This document shows positions 36,822 to 45,583 of a DNA stretch of 64,000 nt, piece by piece; the stretch's first letter is position 1, and the number at the start of each line of letters is the position of its first letter. The position numbers and the translations under genes are program-made. This stretch comes from Psychrobacter sp. (lineage in GTDB: Bacteria > Pseudomonadota > Gammaproteobacteria > Pseudomonadales > Moraxellaceae), in assembly GCA_018260445.1 (NCBI GenBank), contig JAGLBE010000006.1, forward strand, positions 59,851-123,850, given 5' to 3'. A model generated the notes under the pieces. That model saw nothing but the letters and a program-made list of their open reading frames with translations, was not told where the DNA came from and searched no databases.

Positions 36822-37352
36822 ATGGCATTATTACCAATATTAAACTATCCTGACCCCCGATTACGCATTATTGCCAAACCTATAAAAATAGTGGATCAAA
36901 CGATTCAAACGTTGATTGCAGACATGATTGAAACCATGTACGACGCCAAAGGCATTGGTTTAGCAGCCACCCAAGTGGATCAGCATATCCAACTGATTGT
37001 CATGGATTTATCCGAAAATGGTGATAATCCGCGTGTGTTTATCAACCCAAAAGTCACCCCATTGGTAGACGATATCAAGCCTTACGAAGAGGGCTGTCTG
37101 TCTGTTCCCGAAGTTTATGCCAGTGTGGATCGCCCCACTAAAGTGAAGATTGAGGCGTTAGATAAAGACGGTAAGCCTTTTGAAGAAATTGCTGAGGGTC
37201 TTTTAGCCGTTTGTATCCAGCATGAAATGGATCATCTTAAAGGCATTGTGTTTGTCGATTATTTGTCAAAACTTAAACAAACGCGTGCGCTTGATAAAGT
37301 GCGCAAAGTTGTCAAATTGCGTGAGAAACAAAGCGACCCGGTTAAAGCATAG
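36822..37352 (+). CDS. def: Peptide deformylase
   Basis: The enzyme removes the formyl group from nascent N-terminal methionine. The 176-residue protein has the three PDF motifs: GIGLAATQ (45-51), EGCLSVPE with metal ligand Cys92, and QHEMDHLKG with His134, Glu135 and His138. It is class I (Gram-negative type) by the GCLSVPE sequence. The ATG at 36822 gives the usual [15 protein letters not shown] start; a TTG at 36816 is less likely. fmt, its frequent partner, is not adjacent. A terminator follows. Confidence 0.96.
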   Translation: MALLPILNYPDPRLRIIAKPIKIVDQTIQTLIADMIETMYDAKGIGLAATQVDQHIQLIVMDLSENGDNPRVFINPKVTPLVDDIKPYEEGCLSVPEVYASVDRPTKVKIEALDKDGKPFEEIAEGLLAVCIQHEMDHLKGIVFVDYLSKLKQTRALDKVRKVVKLREKQSDPVKA

Positions 37353-37411
37353 TATTTAGTATTTAGCCTACCATTTAGCCTAGTCATCACTCTCCTTATA
37401 TCTTCTCTATT

Positions 37412-37442
37412 GCCCTATGACTATCTTGTCCTAGGGCTTTTT
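37412..37442 (+). terminator. Rho-independent terminator after def
   Basis: GCCCTA (37412-37417) pairs with TAGGGC (37432-37437), followed by TTTTT. The loop is fairly large (14 bases), so efficiency is uncertain. The T-run touches the end of the convergent gene. Confidence 0.65.
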
Positions 37443-38463
37443 AGTCTATTTTTATTTGAATCGGTAGCGTTTGAGTGCGATTGTTTGCTCGACTGCCAAA
37501 ATTATCTGTTGTAAATCCTTGTTGTGACTGACTCACCTCTCCGATAGTGACCCATTGCCCAAACGGCACTATAAGCGTGGTGGCTAACTGCTGGGTATCG
37601 ACGCGCCCAATCCCAATCACCCCATCGCCATGGTTCTCACTATGGTTCTCGCTAAGTCCATGCTTAACCCCATCTGCTGCTAGCATCGCCTCGACTTGAC
37701 GAATGGTTAGTTGCACCCGATTATCCCGCAAAATCCTTGGCGTGACGCTGATACCTGAGGTTGCTTGAATTGTCAGTTGATTATTTAGACGTATATAACC
37801 CATTCTTTGACCATAATATGTGACGCTAGGCGCTAAGGACAATAGCGTGCTGATGCCAATCGTCGCCGGTTTTCCTGACAAGGTTGAAACCTGATAGCGG
37901 CTGTTGCGCTGTTGCGCACTGCTATAACGATTTATGCTCCCATAGGCCTCTATTTGATAAGGATTGTTTGACGCTTGATGGTTGGTGAGGCGCTTATTGA
38001 TAATACGCTTGCTTGAATCGATATTAGGGTTTTTTGACATGACGATGCGGCCTTGCTGGGTGTCCGCCGTGCTGTTAATGATTTGCCCTACCTGAACCGT
38101 GATTTTGATAGGCTGCGGCGCTTGGTCAATCTGATTTAATAATAGGTTGACGGCATGATAGCCCGCTGGCGTCGTGCGTAACACCAGTTTATCTTGATAC
38201 ACGGAAACACTGCCGCCACCCGGCGTACTGTTTAATTGCTGCTGCACCGATGGCAGCAATTCAGCGCCAGCAAAAGTGGCGATAACATAAGTCCGATAGG
38301 CGGTGTTAGCGCCATAAGCGGCGGACATCATCACAGACGGCATCGACAAGGATACGCTCAGCAGCAGCGCCACAATGTTACGCCGAGACGTTAACCGCCT
38401 ACGCGACATTGGGTGCAGTGGCATTGGGTGCCGTGACGTTGGGTGCCGTGACGTTGGGTACAT
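37441..38463 (-). CDS. Exported secretin-like protein (short, orphan)
   Basis: The 340-residue product has a basic N-terminus and a signal peptide at about 28-52 (VALLLSVSLSMPSVMMSAAYGA). A NolW/N-domain-like half follows (TYVIATFAGAELLPSVQQQLN, LVLRTTPAGYHAVNLLLNQID). A beta-rich half resembles secretin fragments: GISVTPRILRDNRVQLTIRQVE, then ATTLIVPFGQWVTIGEVSQSQ. It is only half the size of true secretins and no secretion or pilus genes are near. The first residues include HPTSR repeats encoded by a local tandem duplication. GGGAG is six bases before the ATG. Family is inferred with moderate certainty. Confidence 0.6.
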   Translation of the reverse strand: MYPTSRHPTSRHPMPLHPMSRRRLTSRRNIVALLLSVSLSMPSVMMSAAYGANTAYRTYVIATFAGAELLPSVQQQLNSTPGGGSVSVYQDKLVLRTTPAGYHAVNLLLNQIDQAPQPIKITVQVGQIINSTADTQQGRIVMSKNPNIDSSKRIINKRLTNHQASNNPYQIEAYGSINRYSSAQQRNSRYQVSTLSGKPATIGISTLLSLAPSVTYYGQRMGYIRLNNQLTIQATSGISVTPRILRDNRVQLTIRQVEAMLAADGVKHGLSENHSENHGDGVIGIGRVDTQQLATTLIVPFGQWVTIGEVSQSQQGFTTDNFGSRANNRTQTLPIQIKID

Positions 38464-38562
38464 GGGAGACTCCCTTCTCTACTGATACCAAAATATTTAA
38501 TAATATCAATAACTTAAAGTAAATTATCAAGCGTCTTAGTCTAGTTTAGGCCTAGTTCAGGC

Positions 38563-39486
38563 CTAGTTCAGGCCGAGCACATCTTGCATATTATATTGCC
38601 CTGTTGGTTGATTGTTAACCCAAACGGCGGCGCGTACTGCCCCTGCGGCAAAGGTCATGCGCTCTTGAGCATGGTGTTTGATTTCGACTATTTCGCCATC
38701 GGCAATAAACATGACGCTATGGTCGCCAATGATTTCGCCGCCTCTGATGGCATGAATACCTATGCTCCCAGCCTTGCGCGCGCCGGTTTGCCCCTCCCGC
38801 CCATACACCGCCACTTGTTTTAAATCCTGCCCACGGGCGCTTGCGGCGGCATTTGCCATCATATAGGCGGTGCCAGATGGGGCATCTATCTTATGTTTGT
38901 GGTGTGCCTCAATCACCTCAATATCGGCGGTCTCGCCAAAGGCACGGGCTGCCATTTCAATAAGCTTGAGCGACACATTAACCCCTGTCGAATAGTTGCC
39001 CGCATAAACAATCGGTATACTTTGACTGGCTTTAAGCAGTAACTGTTCCTGACGCTCAGTGAGCCCCGTTGTGCCAATCACCATAGCCACCTGATGCGCC
39101 GCGCATTGTTGTATATTGCTTTCGGTAGCCTCTGGCAAACTAAAATCAATCAATACGTCAAGCCCGTCAAGCTTTGCGGCCAAATCATCGCTCAGCATTA
39201 TGCCATTTTTGGCAAGGCCGATTAACTCGCCGGCATCGACACCCAGCAGGCTTGAGCCACTACGCTCAATTGCGGCGGCCAAGCTAGTTTGCGGGTTAAG
39301 ATGCACCGCCTCAATCAGCATCCGCCCCATGCGCCCGCCAGCACCAACAACCCCTATTTGAATTTGGATAGGCGCCTGTTGGGGATGTGTTGTGCCACTA
39401 TCAGCCTGTGTGGCCTTATTAGTCTTGAGTTTGGTCTTAAGGTCGTCATTAGAATTAGGGCTATTGTCTATATTGGCTGGAGTCAT
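38563..39486 (-). CDS. dapB: 4-hydroxy-tetrahydrodipicolinate reductase
   Basis: The enzyme reduces the dihydrodipicolinate precursor with NAD(P)H on the way to lysine and meso-DAP. The 307-residue product carries the nucleotide-binding motif GAGGRMGR (48-55), the substrate block EAHHKHKIDAPSGTA, and the C-terminal GGEIIGDHSVMF region. About 40 polar residues precede the domain, which is unusual, since E. coli DapB has about five. The start at 39486 has a weak AAGAGA site; no internal methionine before the domain offers an alternative. dnaJ lies upstream on the same strand, separated by 288 bp. Confidence 0.95.
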   Translation of the reverse strand: MTPANIDNSPNSNDDLKTKLKTNKATQADSGTTHPQQAPIQIQIGVVGAGGRMGRMLIEAVHLNPQTSLAAAIERSGSSLLGVDAGELIGLAKNGIMLSDDLAAKLDGLDVLIDFSLPEATESNIQQCAAHQVAMVIGTTGLTERQEQLLLKASQSIPIVYAGNYSTGVNVSLKLIEMAARAFGETADIEVIEAHHKHKIDAPSGTAYMMANAAASARGQDLKQVAVYGREGQTGARKAGSIGIHAIRGGEIIGDHSVMFIADGEIVEIKHHAQERMTFAAGAVRAAVWVNNQPTGQYNMQDVLGLN

Positions 39487-39620
39487 GGTTAACGCATCTC
39501 TTTTCAGTGTTCGGTTGTAGGACGTGTAGGGATATATCTAATCATAACATGGTTTTTGTCATGCGCTAATATGCAGCCCATCAACAAAACGAGCGATGGT
39601 TTTATTCATACTTAGCCATT

Positions 39621-39656
39621 AAAAAGCACCTATGTTTCACATGAAACATGGGTGCT
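39621..39656 (-). terminator. Terminator of dnaJ containing a parS-like sequence
   Basis: AGCACC (39625-39630) pairs with GGTGCT (39651-39656), and the stem continues through the palindrome ATGTTTCA/TGAAACAT. On the minus strand it is followed by a TTTTT run. The palindrome is the 16-bp parS-like site at 39633-39648, so one sequence may serve two roles. Confidence 0.75.
39633..39648 (+). promoter_or_regulatory. parS-like site 1
   Basis: TGTTTCACATGAAACA differs by one base from the bacterial ParB-binding consensus TGTTTCACGTGAAACA (G to A at position 9). Two related sites follow within 3.4 kb, with the same change in the same orientation-defined position. See the other two parS-like entries. 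Confidence 0.7.
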
Positions 39657-39774
39657 AAGACTGCTAACAAAGATAACGTCTACTTATATTACTAGGAAGA
39701 TACTTAGAAATAGGTCATGCACGCCAACCATTCATGCACTGACAATAGCGGGTAAATGCGTTTAGTTTTAGCCC

Positions 39775-40902
39775 TTAATCAAACAAATCGCCTAGTTTTT
39801 CAAAGAAGGACTTTTTCTTGGGCGATTGGGCGTGTTTACTATCGCCATCTAGGGTGTCTTGAAACTGACGCAACAACTCTTTTTGCTCACGGTTAAGGTT
39901 CACAGGTGTCTCTACCATAATGCGACAAATTAAATCGCCACGCATGGTGGTACGCACAGGTATCACTCCCTTACCACGCACTCGAAGCAGTTTTCCACTT
40001 TGCGTCCCCTCGGCGACTTTAAGTTTTACTTTGCCATCCAAAGTCGGAATTTCAACCTCCTTGCCCAAAGCAGCGTCGGTGATGCTAACCGGCACATCCA
40101 TATACAAATCCGCACCTTGACGGTTAAATACTGGATGCTCTTTGACCCGCACTTCGACATATAAATCGCCATTTTGGACACCAGCCGCCCCTGCTTCGCC
40201 CTCGCCTGCCAGCCGGACTCTATCGCCGTCGTCAACCCCTGCTGGAATCGACACTTCAAGGGTGCGTGACTTGTCTTTTACCCCTTCACCATGACAGTCA
40301 GGGCAAGGATTTTTGATTTTTTTGCCAGTGCCGCGGCAATCGGGACAGGCTTGTTGTACCGCAAAAAACCCTTGTTGCATGCGCACTTGACCTTGACCAT
40401 GACAAGTGGGACAGGTGACGATGTCGGCTGGGTCTTTTGCCCCTTTACCCTGACAGGTATCACAAGGCGCTGGTGCGGTAAAATTAATTTCCTTTTTACA
40501 GCCATGTACCGCCTCTTCAAGCGTCAATTCAATAACATAGCGTAAATCAGAACCCCGACGGCTGCGACCACCCCCGCCGCCACGCGATTGACCAAATATA
40601 TCGCCAAAGTTCCCAAATATATCGCCAAATATATCTTGGAAGTTGCCAGCGCCAGCGCCAGCGCCGCCCATCCCATTTTCAAAGGCAGCATGTCCCATAC
40701 GGTCATAGGCGGCACGTTTGCTACTATCATTTAAGACTTCATAGGCCATCGATGCCTCTTTAAACTTATCTTCGGCATCGGGGTCATCCGAGTTGCGATC
40801 TGGGTGGTATTTCATCGCCAATTTGCGATAGGCTTTTTTAATCTCTTTTTCATCGGCGTTTTTAGCAACACCCAATACTTCGTAAAAATCACGCTTGCTC
40901 AT
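39775..40902 (-). CDS. dnaJ: Chaperone protein DnaJ
   Basis: DnaJ is the main cochaperone of DnaK. The 375-residue protein has a J-domain (YHPDRN), a Gly-rich linker with [16 protein letters not shown], a zinc-finger domain with four CxxCxGxG-type repeats ([32 protein letters not shown]), and substrate-binding domains with [17 protein letters not shown]. The ATG at 40902 follows AGGAG by six bases; an upstream ATG at 40917 is unsupported. dnaK is not in the window upstream on this strand. parS-like sites flank it on both sides. Confidence 0.97.
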   Translation of the reverse strand: MSKRDFYEVLGVAKNADEKEIKKAYRKLAMKYHPDRNSDDPDAEDKFKEASMAYEVLNDSSKRAAYDRMGHAAFENGMGGAGAGAGNFQDIFGDIFGNFGDIFGQSRGGGGGRSRRGSDLRYVIELTLEEAVHGCKKEINFTAPAPCDTCQGKGAKDPADIVTCPTCHGQGQVRMQQGFFAVQQACPDCRGTGKKIKNPCPDCHGEGVKDKSRTLEVSIPAGVDDGDRVRLAGEGEAGAAGVQNGDLYVEVRVKEHPVFNRQGADLYMDVPVSITDAALGKEVEIPTLDGKVKLKVAEGTQSGKLLRVRGKGVIPVRTTMRGDLICRIMVETPVNLNREQKELLRQFQDTLDGDSKHAQSPKKKSFFEKLGDLFD

Positions 40903-40935
40903 GCAGACTCCTGTCAATTAATCTATTATCAACCA

Positions 40936-40951
40936 GGTTTCATGTGAAACA
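40936..40951 (-). promoter_or_regulatory. parS-like site 2
   Basis: Read on the minus strand, TGTTTCACATGAAACC matches the parS consensus except for the core G to A and the last base. It lies 34 bp upstream of the dnaJ start codon, where bound ParB could also affect transcription. Confidence 0.6.
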
Positions 40952-41110
40952 ACATTGACAATAAAAATTAATATAGACACAATTAAAGGGTTATCATACA
41001 AATATAGATTACTTTGCCCATTTATGGAGGCAAAACCTTCAATTATCAAGCAGTCATGTTAAAATTATCCGATATCTCATTTTTATTTTCTTTTTTGGTT
41101 GCTAGCCTTT

Positions 41111-41770
41111 ATGAAAAAGCTCCTGAGTTTATTGTTTGGCATACTTCTAATAGGCCTGCTCATCTTTGGCGGCTCGCCCTATTATCGGGTTTATCAACTT
41201 AAAAAAGCCTACGACAACCATGATGGGCAGACACTGGTTAAGCAGATAGATTTTAATCAGTTACGCCCAAATATTGAGCAGCAGTTAAAGCAAAGTTTTG
41301 CTCAGACTTTGGCACTATATCCTATGCTGGCAAAGCTGGGCGGTGCGCCGTTAACGGTAGCCGCTGATGAATTTATCCAGCAATCGGTTAACGAAGCCGT
41401 CACAGCGGACAATATCAGTCAATTGATTACCACCCAAGGGCAGGTAAACGAGGCCACCAAAGAGCTGGCCGCAGCGTGGGCCATTGCCAGCAATAAAGTA
41501 GACCTGCAACGCCTTATTCAAGACATGATTGCCCAGCGTGGCGACGTCAATGCGGTGATTAAAAATCAGATGCAGTTGATGATGCTCAAGCAAGCTGATG
41601 AACTAAAATCACACGTCGAGACTGGCGAGGACAGTGCCAAGCCCGATTTAGCATACTGCGGTATCAACTGTTTTACCATGTCTGGCGAGGTGAAAGGCTA
41701 TCCGGTGACTCTAGTGTTGCAACGAGAGGGACTAGTGGACTGGAAAATTATTAATGTGGTATTGCCTTAA
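41111..41770 (+). CDS. DUF2939-type membrane-anchored protein
   Basis: The 219-residue product starts MKKLLSLLFGILLIGLLIF, an uncleaved anchor or signal helix. It then has the pattern YYRVYQLKKAYDNHDGQTLVKQIDFNQLRPNIEQQLK, which fits DUF2939 proteins. The C-terminal part (AYCGINCFTMSGEVKGYPV, then LVLQREGLVDWKIINVVLP) is beta-rich. The domain probably faces the periplasm. The ATG at 41111 is preferred over TTG at 41099 because it starts the signal helix directly. No ribosome binding site is obvious. Function is unknown. Confidence 0.72.
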   Translation: MKKLLSLLFGILLIGLLIFGGSPYYRVYQLKKAYDNHDGQTLVKQIDFNQLRPNIEQQLKQSFAQTLALYPMLAKLGGAPLTVAADEFIQQSVNEAVTADNISQLITTQGQVNEATKELAAAWAIASNKVDLQRLIQDMIAQRGDVNAVIKNQMQLMMLKQADELKSHVETGEDSAKPDLAYCGINCFTMSGEVKGYPVTLVLQREGLVDWKIINVVLP

Positions 41771-41807
41771 TTTTATAGGTAGTACTATCTCACTCTCAAC
41801 TCTTAAC

Positions 41808-41878
41808 GTAGGCTGTGGCTTTAGCCCAGCATTTTTGATTAAAGGTCTCGATTTGCTGGGCTAAAAGCACCAGCCTAC
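41808..41878. repeat. Palindromic repeat element flanked by a 17-bp direct repeat
   Basis: The 71-bp element has ends GTAGGCTG...CAGCCTAC and a second stem TAGCCCAGCA/TGCTGGGCTA. It sits between exact copies of TTAATTTTATAGGTAGT at 41767-41783 and 41915-41931. It may be an insertion of a palindromic repeat or part of a duplicated end of the upstream gene. Confidence 0.75.
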
Positions 41879-41943
41879 AATGAATTTCAATTAGTTGAGT
41901 ACGGAGTATTTACTTTAATTTTATAGGTAGTGCACAACCTCCT

Positions 41944-42648
41944 TTAAAAACTTGCCACCTCTTCCTGCGTTAAAAAGCGACTATCGCCCTTCTCTAAACC
42001 GTCAAGGGTGACGTCGCCAACACTAGCACGGTGCAATGCTTCTACTTTATTGCCAAAATAACCCATCATGCGTTTGACTTGATGGTATTTACCTTCGGTT
42101 AATATTAGGCGCGCGTGGGTAGCATCGATAAATTCTAACGTTGCCGGTTTGGTCGGCTCTGTGTCACCCTCTAACAAGATACCCTCGGCTACTTTTTGTA
42201 TCGCCTTTTGCTGAGCCGCTTCGTCCATTGGGTCAGCCAATGTCAACTCATACACTTTTGCATGCAGATGCTTGGGGCTGGTAACCCGATGAAGCCAGCC
42301 GCCATCGTCACTTAATATTAGCGCACCCGTGGTATCCACATCCAATCGGCCTGCAATGCGTAAGCTGGTCAACTCGGGCACCGCAATCAGCTCGGTGACG
42401 ATAGGATATTCTTTAGGCTTTAGGGTGCACTCAAACCCTTCGGGCTTATGCAGCAATATATAACGATTGCCTGTGGCAACGGATAAGGTCTCGCCTGCCC
42501 ACATAACTTCGTCGTTCAACACATCAACGTGTAAACTGCCATCTTTGACTACCGTATCATTCACGGTAACGTCACCTGAATGCAGCACTTTTTTGGCTTC
42601 TTTACGGGATAATTCGGTGGCTTTACTGATAAATTTATCTAAACGCAT
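41944..42648 (-). CDS. rsuA: 16S rRNA pseudouridine(516) synthase
   Basis: RsuA converts U516 of 16S rRNA to pseudouridine. The 234-residue protein begins with an S4 RNA-binding domain (MRLDKFISKATELSRKEAKKVL). It has the catalytic motif GRLDVDTTG (Asp103) and the conserved EGKYHQVKRMM block of the RsuA/RluB/E/F group. Length and the S4 start match RsuA well. An AAAGGAT site precedes the ATG. It faces the MITE copy at 42711, which lies 62 bp upstream of the start codon. Confidence 0.88.
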   Translation of the reverse strand: MRLDKFISKATELSRKEAKKVLHSGDVTVNDTVVKDGSLHVDVLNDEVMWAGETLSVATGNRYILLHKPEGFECTLKPKEYPIVTELIAVPELTSLRIAGRLDVDTTGALILSDDGGWLHRVTSPKHLHAKVYELTLADPMDEAAQQKAIQKVAEGILLEGDTEPTKPATLEFIDATHARLILTEGKYHQVKRMMGYFGNKVEALHRASVGDVTLDGLEKGDSRFLTQEEVASF

Positions 42649-42710
42649 GTGTGCTATCCTTTAGGTGGCAATTTCAAAATGGCAATGATAATTTTAAAAA
42701 CAGTTATTTT

Positions 42711-42846
42711 ACTGAACTTACGCATGACTGGAGTTTATGGCAATTGGTAATCATTTATGAGTCGTCTGAGGGTAGTGCCAGTCGCTTCATAAATAATCCC
42801 CAGTCGCCTCTAAATTAATGAAATCATATTTTTGCGTAAGTGCAGT
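42711..42846 (-). mobile_element. 136-bp MITE-like element, copy 2
   Basis: This is the same length as copy 1 (103-238) but inverted. The terminal repeats are ACTGAACTTACGCA on the left and ACTGCACTTACGCA on the minus strand at the right. The flanks duplicate TATTTT (42705-42710 and 42847-42852). It lies in the divergent space between rsuA and yigZ, so it may carry or displace promoters. The interior repeats ATTTATGA-like hairpin arms seen in copy 1. Confidence 0.85.
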
Positions 42847-42918
42847 TATTTTAAAAACATCAACTTTTAAAACCGTCACGTCGCCGCCATTTTTTTATCA
42901 GCCAAGTTTACCATACCT

Positions 42919-43554
42919 ATGACATATCAGACCCTATCTTGCCCGGTTACTAGCCAACTTGAGGTTAAAAAGTCGCAGTTTATCACGTATGCCTATCCCG
43001 TACTTAGCCGTGATAAGGCAATGTTTCATGTGGAACAATTGCGCAAACAGTATCCTGATGCTCGGCATCACTGCTGGGCGTATATTATTGGCGACCCTCA
43101 CAATACCACCAGTGCAGGCTTTGATGATGATGGTGAACCAAATGGTACCGCTGGAAAACCTATTTTAAACGTGTTGCAACATAAAATCATCGGTAATGTG
43201 CTGGTGATTGTGGTACGTTATTTTGGCGGTATTAAACTCGGTGCCGGCGGGCTGACTCGAGCCTATGCGGGGGCGACGCAAGCGGTTGTGGACAAGATGA
43301 CCCTTACCCCGTTTGTGTCCATGACAAGGGTGACGGTGGCAGCCGATTTTGCCACCGAGTCGCAGGTGCGCTATATTATAGACGACTTAGGCGGCAGCAT
43401 TGAAGCCGTCGCCTATACGCAGTGCGTTACATTAACCGTGTCTTTGCCAGCCGCTGATATCGCAGCCTTAACCGAAAGACTATTCATGCATGGGCGAGTG
43501 CTAACGGACGATAGTGATAATGATGCTGACATTGATGATGTTAGCAACGTATAA
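42919..43554 (+). CDS. yigZ: IMPACT/YigZ family protein
   Basis: The 211-residue protein has the IMPACT N-terminal domain: KKSQFITYAYPVLSRDKA, then PDARHHCWAYIIGDP, DDDGEPNGTAGKP and VVRYFGGIKLGAGGLTRAYAG. A second ferredoxin-like DUF1949 domain follows. Bacterial YigZ resembles a translation-factor-like RNA-binding protein; its role is undefined. The C-terminal 14 residues are an acidic tail (DDSDNDADIDDVSNV). Site parS-like 3 lies within the 5' half of the gene. No strong ribosome binding site was seen. Confidence 0.9.
   Translation: MTYQTLSCPVTSQLEVKKSQFITYAYPVLSRDKAMFHVEQLRKQYPDARHHCWAYIIGDPHNTTSAGFDDDGEPNGTAGKPILNVLQHKIIGNVLVIVVRYFGGIKLGAGGLTRAYAGATQAVVDKMTLTPFVSMTRVTVAADFATESQVRYIIDDLGGSIEAVAYTQCVTLTVSLPAADIAALTERLFMHGRVLTDDSDNDADIDDVSNV
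43022..43037 (-). promoter_or_regulatory. parS-like site 3 (inside yigZ)
   Basis: The minus-strand reading TGTTCCACATGAAACA matches the parS variant TGTTCCACGTGAAACA except for the same core G to A. It codes for part of yigZ on the plus strand, which is normal for parS. It is the third such site in 3.4 kb. Confidence 0.65.
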
Positions 43555-43794
43555 AAAATATTAAGGGATTTTAACGATACTATCAATAATTTTGGTTACT
43601 ATTGGCCTTGTCCCTTGGCTCGTTGCTTATACCTATCAGCTAGCAAGGTAGCATAGCAAGTATTTTGAAGCGCGTACGGTTCGCCCCGCGCACTGTTAAA
43701 ATAACGATACTTAAATAGAAAAATATGAGGCTTAATTTGCCGATTTTAAGAGATAGATATTATTTTCTACAAGTCTTTTTAATGAGTATTTTTT

Positions 43795-44820
43795 ATGACT
43801 AGCCCAATCCAAACAGCGTCCCGTATCCCGTTTAGTGCGCCCAAGTTTGCGCCGCCTTTTTGGTTAACCAATCCCCACTTACAGACCATGTTGCCAAAAT
43901 TTGTCGCACCCGAGGTGCCACCTTATCGCCGTGAGCTGGTGCTCGATGCGCTAAATGAAAGCCCTATTGCTTACGATTTTTTTGATGCCGATGCTGATGC
44001 TGATATAAAGACAAAGTTAACGACTAATGCAAGTGCGGCACTGGTGCAAACCCCTATTGTGGTATTATTTCATGGTTTAGAGGGCGGTAGCCAAAGCCAC
44101 TACGCGCGTAGCACAGCGCATTATGTGCACCAGCAAGATTGGCACTATGTGGTAGCACACTTGCGCGGCTGTGGCGGTGTGCCTATTCAAGGAGAGCTAT
44201 TTTATGAGGCGGGCGATACGCTAGAGGTGCACCATACTTTGCAGCATTTGGCGAAAACTTACCAAACCGTTTATGCAATTGGCACCTCACTAGGTGGCAG
44301 TATGTTGGCAAAATATTTGGGTGAATATGGTGATACGGCTGTGTGTACTGCGGCGAGTATTGTTTCTGCACCACTCGATTTGGCCTCCTCCACCATCGCG
44401 ATGCAACGCTTTTTTGGCCGTAAGGTCTATACCCCCTATTTACTCAATCCCCTTGTCAAGAAAGCATTGCAGCAGCAACTCACACAAGATGAGATAGCGG
44501 CGATTAAAGCCAGCAAAAGCATTAGTGATTTCGATCAAGCGTTTACCGCACGTCGGCATGGGTATCGCTCAAAAAACGATTACTATCATCAAGCCTCGGC
44601 GTTGCCTTATTTGCACAAAATCAGTAAACCTACGCTCATTATCACGGCCCAAGATGACCCCTTTTTGGGAGTGACTCCGGTGCAAGAGGATGTGTCTGAT
44701 AGCGTGGTATTGTGTACCCCCAAACACGGCGGCCATATCGGGTTTTTACGTTGGCAAAATAAGCAGTTTGATGCCACTTGGCTGGCGCAAACTTCGTTGC
44801 AGTTTTTTAAGTCTATTTGA
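43795..44820 (+). CDS. yheT: Alpha/beta hydrolase, YheT/ABHD1-3 family
   Basis: The 341-residue protein starts with PFWLTNPHLQTMLPKF, a hallmark of the YheT group. It has the oxyanion/turn FHGLEGGSQSHYAR, an AHLRGCGG block, the nucleophile elbow GTSLGGS with Ser165, an Asp near ITAQDDPFLG, and a C-terminal His block PKHGGHIGFLRW. This is an intact catalytic triad arrangement. Substrate is unknown; relatives include esterases. The DADADADIKTKL stretch near residue 65 is a low-complexity insertion. The gene stands alone. Confidence 0.9.
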   Translation: MTSPIQTASRIPFSAPKFAPPFWLTNPHLQTMLPKFVAPEVPPYRRELVLDALNESPIAYDFFDADADADIKTKLTTNASAALVQTPIVVLFHGLEGGSQSHYARSTAHYVHQQDWHYVVAHLRGCGGVPIQGELFYEAGDTLEVHHTLQHLAKTYQTVYAIGTSLGGSMLAKYLGEYGDTAVCTAASIVSAPLDLASSTIAMQRFFGRKVYTPYLLNPLVKKALQQQLTQDEIAAIKASKSISDFDQAFTARRHGYRSKNDYYHQASALPYLHKISKPTLIITAQDDPFLGVTPVQEDVSDSVVLCTPKHGGHIGFLRWQNKQFDATWLAQTSLQFFKSI

Positions 44821-44986
44821 CGTATTGACGTGATTAATAAAACATTTGTCTATAACAGATTGTCTAAAAAAGCACCTGCTTAAATCAATAAATGACGGTT
44901 AAGGCACGTCTATAACTGTGCAAGCTTGCCCAAAGTGCGCATAATCGAAGCTCTGCCCCCTACCCCTACCTTGAGACAGAACTCTT

Positions 44987-45529
44987 ATGTATCCCTTTTA
45001 CCGCTATACCAAATCTATTGTCAAAGCAATCATCGCCAATAAAAGAGGCAACACACTAGCCTTTGAAGACACAGGCGAGATTCAAATACGTTGTAGCCTT
45101 ACTGACATCGATAACTTCCTAGAGATGAACAACGGACGTGTTCTCACTCTCTATGACTTAGGCCGCACTGACTTTGCCGTCCGTAGTGGACTTGGTAACA
45201 AGCTACTCAAAAATCGTTGGGGCTTGGTCGTGGCAGGCAGCACCATTCAATATCGCAAACGTATTCGTGCCTTTGATATCGTCACTATCAAGACTAAGAT
45301 TGTGGCTTTTGAGGGGCGCTGGATATATATAGAACAGTCCATGTGGGTCAAAGGTACGCCTTGCTCTTCTGCTCTTCTGCGAACGGGCGTCACTAGAGGT
45401 GGTAAAGTTATCGACACGCAAGAAGTACTTGATGCTATGGGCAAATCTGATTGGAAGTTGCCGCCTGCAGGGTATATTGCAGAATGGATAGAGTCTGATG
45501 CAGATAGACCGTGGCCACCGCGGGGTTAG
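44987..45529 (+). CDS. Acyl-CoA thioesterase-like hotdog protein (THEM6/4HBT type)
   Basis: The 180-residue product has a single hotdog domain. RCSLTDIDNFLEMNNGRVLTLYDLGRTDFAVRSGL has the DxDxNxHMNNxxYLxxxDxGR-like spacing of thioesterases, with MNNGR and DLGR recognisable. A beta-rich part (VVAGSTIQYRKRI) and a WIYIEQSMWVKG strand follow. The N-terminus YPFYRYTKSIVKAI may be a membrane-associating helix, as in THEM6-type proteins. The partner substrate is unknown. It borders repeat-rich sequence on the right and has no operon partner. Confidence 0.75.
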   Translation: MYPFYRYTKSIVKAIIANKRGNTLAFEDTGEIQIRCSLTDIDNFLEMNNGRVLTLYDLGRTDFAVRSGLGNKLLKNRWGLVVAGSTIQYRKRIRAFDIVTIKTKIVAFEGRWIYIEQSMWVKGTPCSSALLRTGVTRGGKVIDTQEVLDAMGKSDWKLPPAGYIAEWIESDADRPWPPRG

Positions 45530-45583
45530 GGTTTGCGTGAATGAACCATATTAAGACTAGAAAGAGTCGTAGGGTTAGCGGCT

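Noticed and set aside
44934-44950. Half of a dif-like site (GTGCGCATAA)
   Set aside because: Only the XerC-like arm matches; the XerD arm is absent, and a terminus site would not be expected near the parS-like cluster.
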